In this document: in pieces, positions 8,442 through 17,240 of the stretch
Layout: every line of letters starts with the position of its first letter
How positions within the stretch are numbered: position 1 is the first letter of the stretch
Assembly (NCBI RefSeq): GCF_002968835.1
Contig: NZ_PKQK01000003.1
Span: forward strand, 868,001-932,000
Direction: 5' to 3'
Source of the DNA: Paenibacillus sp. PCH8
Lineage (GTDB): Bacteria > Bacillota > Bacilli > Paenibacillales > Paenibacillaceae
DNA length: 64,000 nucleotides
Made by a program: the position numbers and the translations under genes
The notes under the pieces: model-generated
Databases searched by the model: none
Seen by the model: the letters and a program-made list of their open reading frames with translations, nothing else
What the model was told of the DNA's origin: nothing

Positions 8442-8656
8442 CGATATTCTCCTTCGTGTAAGTAGGATAACCCCGCAATTTCACTCGAATTTTCCACCTA
8501 GTTCTACGGGGTAGTATGGTCAAATCAGGGCAATCTTAACAACATCCTTCGGGGATTGATGTACAAACTAGAAATTGCTCTCAAAATTCGATACAATAGG
8601 GTTATTAAACTGCCTTTGATTGCGAAGGCTTAGAACAGAATAGGAAGGTGAATAAT

Positions 8657-9649
8657 TTGCCTCAACAATCCAAGCCTGTCAGCTATGGGGGGCAAGCTGT
8701 CATTGAAGGCGTAATGTTTGGTGGGAAACATGTCAACGTTACAGCTGTTCGTAGAAAAGACGGCGAAATTACGTATCTGGAAGTTCCCAAGCAAGACAAG
8801 TCCTGGGTCACGAAATTGCGGCGGATTCCTTTATTACGCGGAATTGTCAGCATCATAGATTCAAGTGTCAAGGGCAGCAAACATCTCAACTACTCTGCTG
8901 ACGCTTATGCTGATGATGAACTGGAACCGGAAGAAAAAGCCAAGCAAAAAGAGAAAGAAGGTTCGGGCTGGAGCCTTAGCATGATCATTGGTGTTACCGC
9001 AGTAGCCATTCTCTCATTCCTTTTTGGTAAAGTTGTGCTGACATTGCTTCCTGTTGTCATTGAGAATTTTCTATTCAAAAATGCATTCGACAATCAGTTT
9101 TTGCATAATTTACTGGAGGGCGGCATCAAGCTGATCCTGTTGCTTGCCTATCTGTGGCTCATCTCTCAGACGCCGATGATCAAGCGTCTCTTTCAGTATC
9201 ATGGAGCGGAGCACAAAGTCATCAGCGCACATGAAGCCGGGGAAGAATTGACGCCAGAGAATGTGCAGAAGTACAGCAGGCTGCATTATCGTTGCGGAAG
9301 CAGTTTTATTATGTTGACTGTCATTATCGGCGTGTTTCTGTATTCCCTCTTCACCTACGATAACCTCTGGGAACGGATGGGCCAGCGTCTACTGCTGCTA
9401 CCTGTTGTGCTAGGCATTTCTTTTGAACTGTTAAAGCTCACGAACTCGGTACGTGACATTCCAGTATTGCGTTATCTCGGATACCCGGGATTGTGGCTGC
9501 AATTGCTTACAACAAAAGAACCAACCAACGAACAGGTAGAAGTATCCATTGCTTCGTTTAACCGTATGCGCGAGTTGGATGCCAAGCTCGCTAATGTCTC
9601 GGCCACATCAGAAGTACCTGTTGCAACACTTGATCCTGTGAAAGGGTGA
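8657..9649 (+). CDS. DUF1385 membrane protein (YqhQ-like)
   Basis: Conserved membrane protein of unknown function, 330 residues. The N-terminal signature VSYGGQAVIEGVMFGGKHVN is diagnostic of DUF1385. Several transmembrane helices follow (about 105-150, 165-185, 225-275), and YHGAEHKVISAHEAGEELT and LHYRCGSSFIMLTV supply conserved His and Cys residues. I chose the TTG at 8657 because AGGAAGGTGA ends 5 nt upstream; a GTG at 8648 lies inside that site. It is divergent from yqhR and followed immediately by the yqhP-like gene. Confidence 0.88.
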   Translation: MPQQSKPVSYGGQAVIEGVMFGGKHVNVTAVRRKDGEITYLEVPKQDKSWVTKLRRIPLLRGIVSIIDSSVKGSKHLNYSADAYADDELEPEEKAKQKEKEGSGWSLSMIIGVTAVAILSFLFGKVVLTLLPVVIENFLFKNAFDNQFLHNLLEGGIKLILLLAYLWLISQTPMIKRLFQYHGAEHKVISAHEAGEELTPENVQKYSRLHYRCGSSFIMLTVIIGVFLYSLFTYDNLWERMGQRLLLLPVVLGISFELLKLTNSVRDIPVLRYLGYPGLWLQLLTTKEPTNEQVEVSIASFNRMRELDAKLANVSATSEVPVATLDPVKG

Positions 9650-9654
9650 ATGAT

Positions 9655-9990
9655 ATGAATAAGCAGGCAATCGTATTTTGGACCTTCATCGCACTCGCTG
9701 CTGTTGGAGTCTTGACTTGGCTGGGGAACGCTAGTCTTTCCAGAATTATTATCCCCCTGGTCGTGTTCGGAGTTGTGTTCCTGCTGTATAAGTATCCGCC
9801 GCGCCGTTGGGCACAAAAAGCAAAGTCACCGAAAATCAAGCCATCGGCCCGAACCATGGCGAAAGTAAACGCACAGTCTAGCACCAGAAAGAGCAGTGGC
9901 TCTTCGAAGAAACGTAAGGATTACCCTTTCCAGGTTATACAGGGACAAAAGGGAAAAAGCAACGATGAAGATATACCGAAATTCCACTAA
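9655..9990 (+). CDS. YqhP-like small membrane protein
   Basis: 111 residues: two adjacent hydrophobic helices (about 4-45) and a basic, Ser/Lys-rich tail ending RKDYPFQVIQGQKGK. The start ATG at 9655 follows AAAGGGTGA that overlaps the yqhQ stop, so translation is coupled. Size, topology and position next to yqhQ match YqhP/SA1362-type proteins. Function unknown. Confidence 0.7.
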   Translation: MNKQAIVFWTFIALAAVGVLTWLGNASLSRIIIPLVVFGVVFLLYKYPPRRWAQKAKSPKIKPSARTMAKVNAQSSTRKSSGSSKKRKDYPFQVIQGQKGKSNDEDIPKFH

Positions 9991-10010
9991 AATCAGTGAA
10001 CATGCAGAAA

Positions 10011-10047
10011 AGCAATTCTCCCACCATGCGGAGAATTGCTTTTTTTT
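10011..10047. terminator. Terminator between yqhP and yqhO
   Basis: The arms AGCAATTCTCC and GGAGAATTGCT are an 11-bp perfect pair with an 8-nt loop and eight T residues after the right arm. It ends the plus-strand yqhQP unit; the A-rich left flank could also serve the converging yqhO. Confidence 0.9.
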
Positions 10048-10050
10048 CGT

Positions 10051-11052
10051 CTATACAGGAATCTTAGGTGGAGCTTCCGCCTGTTTCTTGCGCAGTTCTT
10101 TTCTTTGTTTGTCTAACTGATCATCATATATCTTCATATTCCATCCATCAAAAAATTCGGTTCCAGCAGTTGCTCCAGATCGATATAAAGCTGTACTATC
10201 CTGTACCGATAAATGAAACTGCGTCGGTTTAATTCCAAGCGTTGGTATTTTCACGGTACGAAACCGGTTAATCTGTTCGATATAGCGTTCATCATGTGCT
10301 GTGAGCATCGTCTCCACAAGTGCCTGAAGCATGCTTAGCGGTCCTTTAATCCTCGCAGGCTCCACTTCCGTCTTACCTACCATTTTGAATCCAACAACAG
10401 GAATAATATCTCCCCCACGTTCCGAACGATCACCATCAAAGAGCCACAGCGGAAAATTGCTAAGCAATCCACCATCTACCACGTATACGAACTGATCTTG
10501 AAAAGGCAACCCCTTGGAGAATACCGGCGATTTGCGTATCACGACCGGATCAAAAAAATAGGGAATACTGCAACTCATACGTACCGCTTTCGCAACATCC
10601 AACTTGGCCGGATCAATTCCGAAGCGCCGAATATCATCTGGAAGCACCAGAATGGTCCCATTGGATATGTCTGAGGCCGTAATGAGCAGCTTACCTTGAG
10701 GCAAGTCAGCAAACGTGCGAATCCCTTTCTGATCCAGCATCTTGCGAATCCATGATTCCAGCGCTTCCCCCGAATACAGTCCCTTCTTCAAGAACAGCCT
10801 CGCGGCGGGTCCAATCCATCGGGTATTAAATATGGGAGAACGACGCAGCAATGAAGCAAACGGCGTATTCTCAATAATGACTTTCATCTCTTCGGCCCGA
10901 TAACCCGCCGCGAGCAGTGCAGCTACAATGGAACCGGATGATGTCCCCGCCACCCGATTGAACTGCACGCCACAATCCTGAGCACCCTGCACAGCACCTG
11001 CGAGGGAAATTCCCTTTACGCCTCCACCTTCAAACACCGCGTTAATTAACAC
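10051..11052 (-). CDS. Patatin-like phospholipase (YqhO-like)
   Basis: Predicted serine lipid acyl hydrolase of the RssA/patatin family, 333 residues. The oxyanion motif FEGGGVKGISLAGA is at the N-terminus, the nucleophile elbow GTSSGS (GxSxG) near residue 38, and the catalytic Asp in VVDGGLLSNFP near 190, so the Ser-Asp dyad is complete. The GTG start at 11052 gives the expected N-terminus. Its only candidate ribosome site (GGGGG) lies in the right arm of the preceding terminator hairpin, which is unusual. B. subtilis has yqhO at this place. Confidence 0.9.
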   Translation of the reverse strand: MLINAVFEGGGVKGISLAGAVQGAQDCGVQFNRVAGTSSGSIVAALLAAGYRAEEMKVIIENTPFASLLRRSPIFNTRWIGPAARLFLKKGLYSGEALESWIRKMLDQKGIRTFADLPQGKLLITASDISNGTILVLPDDIRRFGIDPAKLDVAKAVRMSCSIPYFFDPVVIRKSPVFSKGLPFQDQFVYVVDGGLLSNFPLWLFDGDRSERGGDIIPVVGFKMVGKTEVEPARIKGPLSMLQALVETMLTAHDERYIEQINRFRTVKIPTLGIKPTQFHLSVQDSTALYRSGATAGTEFFDGWNMKIYDDQLDKQRKELRKKQAEAPPKIPV

Positions 11053-11056
11053 ACAA

Positions 11057-11113
11057 AAACCCCCGTTCTCCAGGCAGCCATGTTTCTACTGCCACTGTAT
11101 GAGAACGAGGGTT
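11057..11113 (-). terminator. Terminator of the GHL10 hydrolase gene, overlapping the yqhO ribosome site
   Basis: On the minus strand AACCCTCGTTCTC pairs with GAGAACGGGGGTT, with an inner GGCAG/CTGCC pairing, followed by TTTTTGTG. The G run of the right arm is the only Shine-Dalgarno-like sequence before the yqhO GTG. Confidence 0.8.
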
Positions 11114-11142
11114 AGTCTTATAACTACAATAAATAAAATGTT

Positions 11143-12753
11143 CTAGAGACCATAATAAGATTTCAATTTGGCAACCAAACCTAAAGGGTTCTTCGTCAGA
11201 TACTGCGAACTGAAGAAAATATCCCCTTTAACCGAAGAATATTTCTTATTGTAGTTTAACTGATCAATAATCTCTTGAGATGTCTGCCAACCAATCTCCG
11301 GAGTTCCTAGCTTATAAGGGGAGTGGCCGATATACAATTTTACATTCGTGTTAGCCACTTCATTCGCCCACCAGTCAACGACTTTGTCATATCGGGCAAC
11401 ACTGAGTGTCATGCTCCAATATACCTGAGGTGCAACATAGTCAATCCACTCTTGGTTGATCCATGTCCGCACATCCGCATTCATGCTATCATACGCAGTG
11501 ACACCTGCTTTGGTATCGGAGCCCGTCAGATCTGCGGATTTGTTCCGCCATACGCCAAATGGACTAATTCCATATTCAACATCAGCCTTAACCCTGTGAA
11601 TACTCTGTCCCAGTTGCTTGACGAATTGATTAATATTGTCCCGACGCCATTCAGCACGGTCTTTGGTGTTGAGTGTGTTATACGTTTGGAAAGCTGCATC
11701 ATCATTGAAGGTCACATTGGATGGATAGAAATAATCGTCCAAATGTACGCCATCAATATTATATTGATTGACCACTTCCATGATCGTATCGATAATATGC
11801 TGTCGGGCTTCCGGGATACCCGGGTTAATGTACATTTTGCCTGATGCATTCACAATCCATTCGGGATGAAGTTTGAAAATGTGGTTTGCAGCCAGACTCG
11901 TTGTATTGGCTGAATTGGTAGCTCTGAACGGATTGAACCAGGCATGAAATTCCAGACCCCGTTTGTGTGCTTCCTCAATCATGAATTCGAGAGGATCATA
12001 ACCGGGATCTTTACCTTGTGTCCCTGTCAGAACACTGTTCCAAGGTACGAGACCCGAAGGATAGATCGCATCCCCATTTGCTCTTACTTGAACAAATACA
12101 GCGTTAATTCCCATTTCTTGCAAGCTATCCAGCTGTTTCGTGTACTCCTGTTTTTGCTTCTCGGCATTTCCCTTGGCACCCGATGAAGGCCAGTCTCCAT
12201 TTACCGTTGAGATCCATGCGCCCCGCATCTCATCTGTAGTTGGTACCGTCCCCGTACCTCCAGGCTGTGCTGGTATAGCCGGTGTTGGTTCAGGTGTCGT
12301 TGTTGATCCGTCTCCTGTGTACAGATCAATGGTCTGGGCTGATTGGTTCCAGTTCACCCGAATGCCCAGATTTTCACTGACGAATCGAATGGGTACCATC
12401 ACTCGTCCTTGCTTCAATTCTACAGATGCATCCAGTCCAACGATCGAGTTATCCACTGTAGCCTGCTGCTGTCCGCTCGTCATGGTGATGACCGAACCAG
12501 ATTTCTGAATGGTCACGGTACGTGTAGCCTGAGACCATAGGACAGATGCACCCAGTCCCTCGCTAATTACACGCAAAGGAACCATGGTTACATTTACTTT
12601 GGGCAGGATGTAAGGCGATACATCCGATTCCAGGCGAGTGCCGTCCAGAAAAATAGAAATTTCCTTCTGCCCGGCTGCCTGTGCTGTCATGCCTGCTGTC
12701 TGCAAACCTAGAACAATAATAAGCAGCAGGGTCAATCCTTTACGAAAATTCAT
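11143..12753 (-). CDS. Secreted glycoside hydrolase-like protein (GHL10/DUF187) with copper-amine-oxidase N-domain
   Basis: 536 residues. A signal peptide (1-27, ending AQAA) is followed by a copper amine oxidase N-domain (about 30-150; YILPKVNVTMVPLRVI and QGRVMVPIRFVSENLG), a Thr/Pro linker (150-175) and a GHL10 TIM barrel (about 178-535). The barrel opens MRGAWISTVNGDWPSSG and includes HAWFNPFRATN, VHLDDYFYP and YVAPQVYWSM. Homologues such as YngK are thought to act on cell-wall or capsular glycans. Start ATG is 55 nt from an ECF-type promoter shared with the two PKD proteins at 22-27 kb. Substrate unknown. Confidence 0.88.
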   Translation of the reverse strand: MNFRKGLTLLLIIVLGLQTAGMTAQAAGQKEISIFLDGTRLESDVSPYILPKVNVTMVPLRVISEGLGASVLWSQATRTVTIQKSGSVITMTSGQQQATVDNSIVGLDASVELKQGRVMVPIRFVSENLGIRVNWNQSAQTIDLYTGDGSTTTPEPTPAIPAQPGGTGTVPTTDEMRGAWISTVNGDWPSSGAKGNAEKQKQEYTKQLDSLQEMGINAVFVQVRANGDAIYPSGLVPWNSVLTGTQGKDPGYDPLEFMIEEAHKRGLEFHAWFNPFRATNSANTTSLAANHIFKLHPEWIVNASGKMYINPGIPEARQHIIDTIMEVVNQYNIDGVHLDDYFYPSNVTFNDDAAFQTYNTLNTKDRAEWRRDNINQFVKQLGQSIHRVKADVEYGISPFGVWRNKSADLTGSDTKAGVTAYDSMNADVRTWINQEWIDYVAPQVYWSMTLSVARYDKVVDWWANEVANTNVKLYIGHSPYKLGTPEIGWQTSQEIIDQLNYNKKYSSVKGDIFFSSQYLTKNPLGLVAKLKSYYGL

Positions 12754-12807
12754 CAGTGCAGTCCTCCAAAATCATATAAATTTGCGGTAAATTCTACTAG
12801 TTTAATA

Positions 12808-12832
12808 GACGCTTCTAATGTTGGTTTAGTTG
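12808..12832 (-). promoter_or_regulatory. ECF-sigma-type promoter upstream of the GHL10 gene
   Basis: On the minus strand GCAAC is followed after 17 nt by CGTCTATT. This matches the AAC...CGTC pattern of ECF sigma factors and is nearly the same as the promoters at 24403-24427 and 27007-27031. Confidence 0.55.
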
Positions 12833-12865
12833 CGAAAATGACCAAATTATGGTGTGAACCCAAAC

Positions 12866-12905
12866 CAAAAAATGCTTCTCGCCCTAGAAACGGCAAGAAG
12901 CATCC
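12866..12905 (-). terminator. Terminator after mntR
   Basis: On the minus strand GATGCTTCTTGCCG pairs with GGCGAGAAGCAT around a short loop, followed by TTTTTT. Confidence 0.85.
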
Positions 12906-12969
12906 TTTGGTTATACGATACAATTCATTGTATATCACCATATTCAATCAACCACATCATCCGCTAAAC

Positions 12970-13398
12970 TCAAGACTCCGTATTACTCATTACATGTTGA
13001 AGATTTTTAAGGTCACGTAACCGACTCTCATCCTGACGGAAGTATTCAACCAAAGACTCAATGCAGGTAATGGAGTCCCAGCTCAGGTGATGTTCAATAC
13101 CTTCGACATCATTGTAGATGTTTTCTTCCTGAACACCAATCGTCGACAAAAATTGTTCAAGCAGATGATGGCGCTCCATCAAACGTTTGCCCATTTTTTT
13201 GCCTTTTGGCGTAAGTACCAGCCCGCGGTACTTCTCATAGATCAGATACTCGTCTTTGTCCAGCTTTTGGATCATCTTCGTCACCGATGAAGGATGTACT
13301 TCCAGTCCTTCAGCTATATCAGACACACGAGCATAGCCCTTTTCATCAATTAATTTGTATATACGCTCCAAATAGTCTTCCATACTGGGCGTTGGCAT
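12970..13398 (-). CDS. mntR: Manganese-responsive repressor MntR (DtxR family)
   Basis: Mn2+-activated dimeric repressor of manganese importers. The 142 residues match the B. subtilis size. The winged helix is at 1-70 (MEDYLERIYKLIDEKGYARV, HPSSVTKMIQKLDKDEYL). The dimer and metal domain includes RHHLLEQFL, GVQEENIYNDVEGIEHHLSW and LRDLK; the Asp, Glu and His ligands of MntR are visible. B. subtilis mntR (yqhN) is also next to yqhO, though here the hydrolase gene intervenes. It is divergent from splB. No mntH or mntABCD transporter lies in the window. Confidence 0.95.
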   Translation of the reverse strand: MPTPSMEDYLERIYKLIDEKGYARVSDIAEGLEVHPSSVTKMIQKLDKDEYLIYEKYRGLVLTPKGKKMGKRLMERHHLLEQFLSTIGVQEENIYNDVEGIEHHLSWDSITCIESLVEYFRQDESRLRDLKNLQHVMSNTES

Positions 13399-13591
13399 CT
13401 GCTTCCCTCTCTTCTCTCAGACCGGCCCCTATTCGTGCCTGGTCCCTATCTTATAATGATACATGTTATCAACACGCATTGGCAAGTCCTTCACAAACCA
13501 CGCATCCTCTGTTCCTCAAGTAATTGGCAGGCGTGACTTCACCCGGAATGAGGCAAACTAAGCTATGTTCCGCATTGAAAGGAGTGATTCC

Positions 13592-14662
13592 GTGAGCACA
13601 AGTGTAGCCACACCCCCGGTTCGCAAAGCAAAAGGTACTAAACCCTTTATTCCCGATTTAGTGTATTTTGAACCTGGTGCGCTGGATTATGACAAAGGCA
13701 AACGAATTATGGAATGGGTCACATCCAATGACATTCCATATCAGATGACCACATCCCATAATCGGATTACGAACCTGCCCGGTGAGACCGAGCAGGAGAA
13801 GTATCGGATGGCGAAGCGTACTCTGGTCGTCGGCGTGCGCAAAACACTCAAGTTTGACCAATCCAAACCTTCAGCGGAATATGCCATTCCGATCTCTACT
13901 GGCTGCATGGGCCATTGTCATTATTGTTATCTTCAAACGACGCTTGGCGCCAAACCCTATGTCCGTGTGTATGTCAATACGGAGGAGATTATTCAGGCTG
14001 CCAAGGGATACATCGAAGAACGCGCGCCTGAGATCACACGATTTGAAGCAGCCTGTACTTCTGATCCCGTAGGAATTGAGCATATTACAGAAAATTTAAG
14101 TGATCTGATCCGCTTTATGGCGGAAGAAGAGTATGGACGCTTGCGTTTCGTGACCAAATTTCATCATGTAGATCCGTTATTAAATATTAAGCATAATGGC
14201 CACACTCGTATCCGGTTTAGCGTCAATTCGGATTATGTGATCAAAAATTTTGAACCGGCTACCTCCAGGTTTGAGGAACGGATTGAAGCTGCTGGGAAAA
14301 TTGCACATGCCGGTTATCCTTTGGGTTTCATTATCGCTCCTATTATGTGGTATGAAGGCTGGGAAGAAGGCTATTCAGAGCTTTTGCAGAAGCTCGCAGA
14401 TACACTTCCTGAAGAGGCAACCAAGGATCTCACCTTTGAGATGATTCAACACCGTTTTACCAAAACGGCCAAAGCGACCATTGAGAAGCGGTATCCCAAA
14501 ACCAAGTTGGAGATGGATATCGAGAAACGCAAGATGAAATGGGGCCGCTGGGGACAGTATAAGTACGTGTATAAGGATGACCAGCAAGATGCGCTGCGTG
14601 AGTTTATTACGGAACGGATCTTTGAACATTTTCCACTAGCCAAAATTGATTACTTCACCTAA
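13592..14662 (+). CDS. splB: Spore photoproduct lyase (radical SAM)
   Basis: Repairs the spore photoproduct thymine dimer during germination with a 4Fe-4S cluster and S-adenosylmethionine. It has 356 residues (B. subtilis 342). The cluster motif CMGHCHYC (CxxxCxxC) near residue 107 is followed by YLQTTLGAKPYVRVYVN. FEAACTSDPVGIEH and RFSVNSDYVIKNFEP are typical. The conserved Cys used as hydrogen donor in the family is at AACTSD. I chose the GTG at 13592 (AAAGGAG 7 nt upstream) over the ATG at 13565. No splA is next to it, and expression is expected in the forespore. Confidence 0.95.
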   Translation: MSTSVATPPVRKAKGTKPFIPDLVYFEPGALDYDKGKRIMEWVTSNDIPYQMTTSHNRITNLPGETEQEKYRMAKRTLVVGVRKTLKFDQSKPSAEYAIPISTGCMGHCHYCYLQTTLGAKPYVRVYVNTEEIIQAAKGYIEERAPEITRFEAACTSDPVGIEHITENLSDLIRFMAEEEYGRLRFVTKFHHVDPLLNIKHNGHTRIRFSVNSDYVIKNFEPATSRFEERIEAAGKIAHAGYPLGFIIAPIMWYEGWEEGYSELLQKLADTLPEEATKDLTFEMIQHRFTKTAKATIEKRYPKTKLEMDIEKRKMKWGRWGQYKYVYKDDQQDALREFITERIFEHFPLAKIDYFT

Positions 14663-14716
14663 GAGAGATCAGCGTCTGGTCTAACTCATGCGTTGTACCG
14701 GATAAAAAGACTAAAA

Positions 14717-14760
14717 ACAGGTTACATGATCCAGACTCGCTCTGGTATCATGTAACCTGT
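14717..14760. terminator. Strong bidirectional terminator between splB and ccdA
   Basis: The arms ACAGGTTACATGATCCAGA and TCTGG-T-ATCATGTAACCTGT pair over 19 bp with one bulged T and a CTCGC loop. A and T tracts on either side suit both converging genes. Confidence 0.85.
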
Positions 14761-14806
14761 TCTGCTTCGCTCTTTAAGTTCCAATTCTTATTTCAGTTCA
14801 TTGCCT

Positions 14807-15520
14807 TTAAATAATCATCCAGTCCGGGGTAATCTGTTGCAACCAGATCGTTATTTGGGTCATCTGATCCGTAAAAAGTAAAATGCCAAGTAACAACATT
14901 AATGCTCCCCCGACTTTCATCATGACATTGGAGTATTTAAGAATCCAGCGTGTCGAACCGATGAAGAACGCCAAAATGAAAAACGGTATCGCAAATCCTG
15001 CAGTATAACCTGTAATCAACGCCAGCCAGGTTGTGGGCTCACTTGCAGCCATAGCAATGATTGTTGCCAGAATAGGGCCAATACACGGCGACCAGCCTGC
15101 TGAGAAACCGATGCCAAATATAAAAGAGCCCAGATAGCCTGCTGGTTTCCATTTCATATCCAGCTTGCGTTCCTTCATCAGAAACTGCGGCTTGAACACA
15201 CCAAGCAAAAATAACCCCATAAGCATAATCAAAATAGCAGACAATTGCCGAATCAGTTCTCGGTTATCATTGAAAAATTGGCCAAACAGTCCGGCACCAA
15301 GGCCAAGAGAATAAAATACAGCCGAGAAGCCTAAAATAAACGCCAGCGTATGCGTCATCGTCTTAAAACGGACTTCTCGTTGATTGCGGTCATCCTTCAA
15401 TTGTTGCACCGTCATACCTGTGATGTAAGAAAGGTACGACGGATACAGCGGAAGACAACATGGTGATATAAATGAGACCAAACCTGCTACAAAAGCCATC
15501 CATACATTAACATCAGGCAT
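14807..15520 (-). CDS. ccdA: Cytochrome c biogenesis protein CcdA
   Basis: Membrane thiol transporter that passes electrons from thioredoxin to extracytoplasmic thioredoxin-like proteins for cytochrome c maturation, and for spore cortex in Bacillus. 237 residues with six transmembrane helices. The two redox cysteines are in the pseudo-symmetric motifs FISPCCLPLYPSYLSY and GWSPCIGPILAT. It starts at an ATG 49 nt after znuB and may be co-transcribed with the zinc importer, although its function is separate. No resA or ccdC homologue is adjacent. Confidence 0.93.
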   Translation of the reverse strand: MPDVNVWMAFVAGLVSFISPCCLPLYPSYLSYITGMTVQQLKDDRNQREVRFKTMTHTLAFILGFSAVFYSLGLGAGLFGQFFNDNRELIRQLSAILIMLMGLFLLGVFKPQFLMKERKLDMKWKPAGYLGSFIFGIGFSAGWSPCIGPILATIIAMAASEPTTWLALITGYTAGFAIPFFILAFFIGSTRWILKYSNVMMKVGGALMLLLGILLFTDQMTQITIWLQQITPDWMII

Positions 15521-15569
15521 GAAGCGGATGTCTCCCTTCCCCGGACTCTCGTGCTTGCTCGTTCAGTCG

Positions 15570-16373
15570 TCAGGCCCGGAACCCTTTTTTTCCAATCATC
15601 GTCAGAATAAGCATCATGATCAGCAACAATACAATCGTTGCTCCAGGTGCGAGGTTCCAGATGCCTGCGACTACCAGTCCAATCACCACCGCAATTTCAC
15701 CGATGACTACGGACAGAATAATGGCGGATTTGAAACTTCGGGCCATCAGCAGACTGACAGCTACCGGAATGGTCAACAGCGCCGACACCAGAAGTGCACC
15801 GACAATCTTGATCGCGGTACTAATGACGAGTGCAGTCATCACCGTGATCAACATGTTGAGTATTCGAACAGGTAACCCAGTAACCGCTGCAGCATCTTCC
15901 TCAAAGCTCAACAGGAAAAATTCCTTATGTAACAACGCTACAACGATCACAACGATCAGCGTAACCACACCTACCAGCTTGAGATCCGTAGCATCCAAAG
16001 TATATATACTACCGAACAAGTAACTCATGACATCTGCATTATAACCTTTGCCCAGCGTAAAGAACAATGAAGCCAGCGCTACTCCACCGGACATAATAAT
16101 GGCTATCGATAATTCGGCGTAACTTTTATAGGCTTTACGAAGCTTCTCTATTGCAAAGGAAGCAAGCACGGCAAATATCAAGCCCACCGCAATCGGATAC
16201 ACTTCAATCAAAAATCCGAGTGCAACGCCGGCGATGGTGACATGAGACAAGGTGTCTCCGATCATGGATAATCGCCGTAACACCAGAAATAATCCGATCA
16301 GCGGAGCAGTAATGCCAATTAACAATCCACCTGCCAGCGCACGCTGAAAAAAATCACTCATTAATATTTCCAA
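15570..16373 (-). CDS. znuB: Zinc ABC transporter permease
   Basis: Membrane subunit of the ZnuABC/AdcABC importer. About 267 residues and eight to nine helices, with the family segments GGLLIGITAPLIGLFLVLRR, GDTLSHVTIAGVALGF and GALLVSALLTIPVAVSLLMA. The GDTLSH motif is characteristic of cluster 9 metal permeases. A TTG at 16373 has GGAG 10 nt upstream; a GTG at 16382 is the alternative but sits only 2 nt from that site. Third gene of the znuA-znuC-znuB order, under the Zur-controlled promoter at 18344-18372. Confidence 0.9.
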   Translation of the reverse strand: MEILMSDFFQRALAGGLLIGITAPLIGLFLVLRRLSMIGDTLSHVTIAGVALGFLIEVYPIAVGLIFAVLASFAIEKLRKAYKSYAELSIAIIMSGGVALASLFFTLGKGYNADVMSYLFGSIYTLDATDLKLVGVVTLIVVIVVALLHKEFFLLSFEEDAAAVTGLPVRILNMLITVMTALVISTAIKIVGALLVSALLTIPVAVSLLMARSFKSAIILSVVIGEIAVVIGLVVAGIWNLAPGATIVLLLIMMLILTMIGKKGFRA

Positions 16374-16425
16374 AACAAACACGACTCCTTCGGCCTTGCT
16401 CTAATCTAGTTGGCCATGAACACGG

Positions 16426-17184
16426 CTAGCGCACCTGTGCAGTGGTATGTTGCAGGTTGGTCTCGGCACAATCCTCGACCTCATGCGAGTGACGTACATG
16501 GAAATTAATTTTGCCATTCGTTACCGCTGCTTCAGAACCCAGATAACTCTCCATCCGATCCATATCATGAGACACCATCAGAAAAGTCATGCGGTGATGT
16601 TCATGCATATGCGTAATCAGTTCAAAGAAACTGGCCTGGGATTCAGCATCAATACCGACTGTGGGTTCATCCAGAATCAACAGATCCGGGTGATTGATAA
16701 GCGCTCGTGCCAAAAATACGCGCTGCTGCTGCCCACCAGACAGCTGTCCAATACGTTTGTTCGCAAGATCCTCAATGCGCATCACCTGCATGGCATCCGT
16801 GCACTGCTGCTGACATTTGCGAGACATACGCCGAAACATGTTTTTGTTATTATACAATCCGGACATGACCACTTCACGAACCGTTGCGGGGAATAAGGGG
16901 TTAAACGCATTTTTTTGCGGTACATACCCAATTCGGTCCCAGTCCTTGAACTTGCGGATCGACTGTCCGAACAGCTTGATATCTCCCTGCGCAGGAGGCA
17001 ATAGTCCGACAAGCATGCGCAGCAATGTCGTTTTACCCGCCCCGTTCGAACCGATAATCCCGACAAAGTCCCGTTCCTGGGCCATAAAATCGAGATTCTC
17101 AATCACTCGCTGGTCCCCATAGGAAAATGATAGTTTCTCAATCTCTATAATTGGATCATGACATAGTGGCATGATTTGCTGCAT
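16426..17184 (-). CDS. znuC: Zinc ABC transporter ATP-binding protein
   Basis: Cytoplasmic ATPase of the zinc importer, 252 residues. Walker A IIGSNGAGKTTLLRMLVG, Q-loop GYVPQKNAFNPLFPATV, signature LSGGQQQRVFLARAL, Walker B LLILDEPTVGID and H-loop FLMVSHDMDRM are all intact. I chose the ATG at 17184 with AAGGGCGG upstream; an ATG at 17202 has no ribosome site. The C-terminus is His-rich (NFHVRHSHEVED), which may bind zinc. It lies between znuA and znuB. Confidence 0.94.
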   Translation of the reverse strand: MQQIMPLCHDPIIEIEKLSFSYGDQRVIENLDFMAQERDFVGIIGSNGAGKTTLLRMLVGLLPPAQGDIKLFGQSIRKFKDWDRIGYVPQKNAFNPLFPATVREVVMSGLYNNKNMFRRMSRKCQQQCTDAMQVMRIEDLANKRIGQLSGGQQQRVFLARALINHPDLLILDEPTVGIDAESQASFFELITHMHEHHRMTFLMVSHDMDRMESYLGSEAAVTNGKINFHVRHSHEVEDCAETNLQHTTAQVR

Positions 17185-17240
17185 GGCAAAGCCGCCCTTC
17201 ATTCTATATAAGGATTATATGGCGAATCCTTCATTCTATC

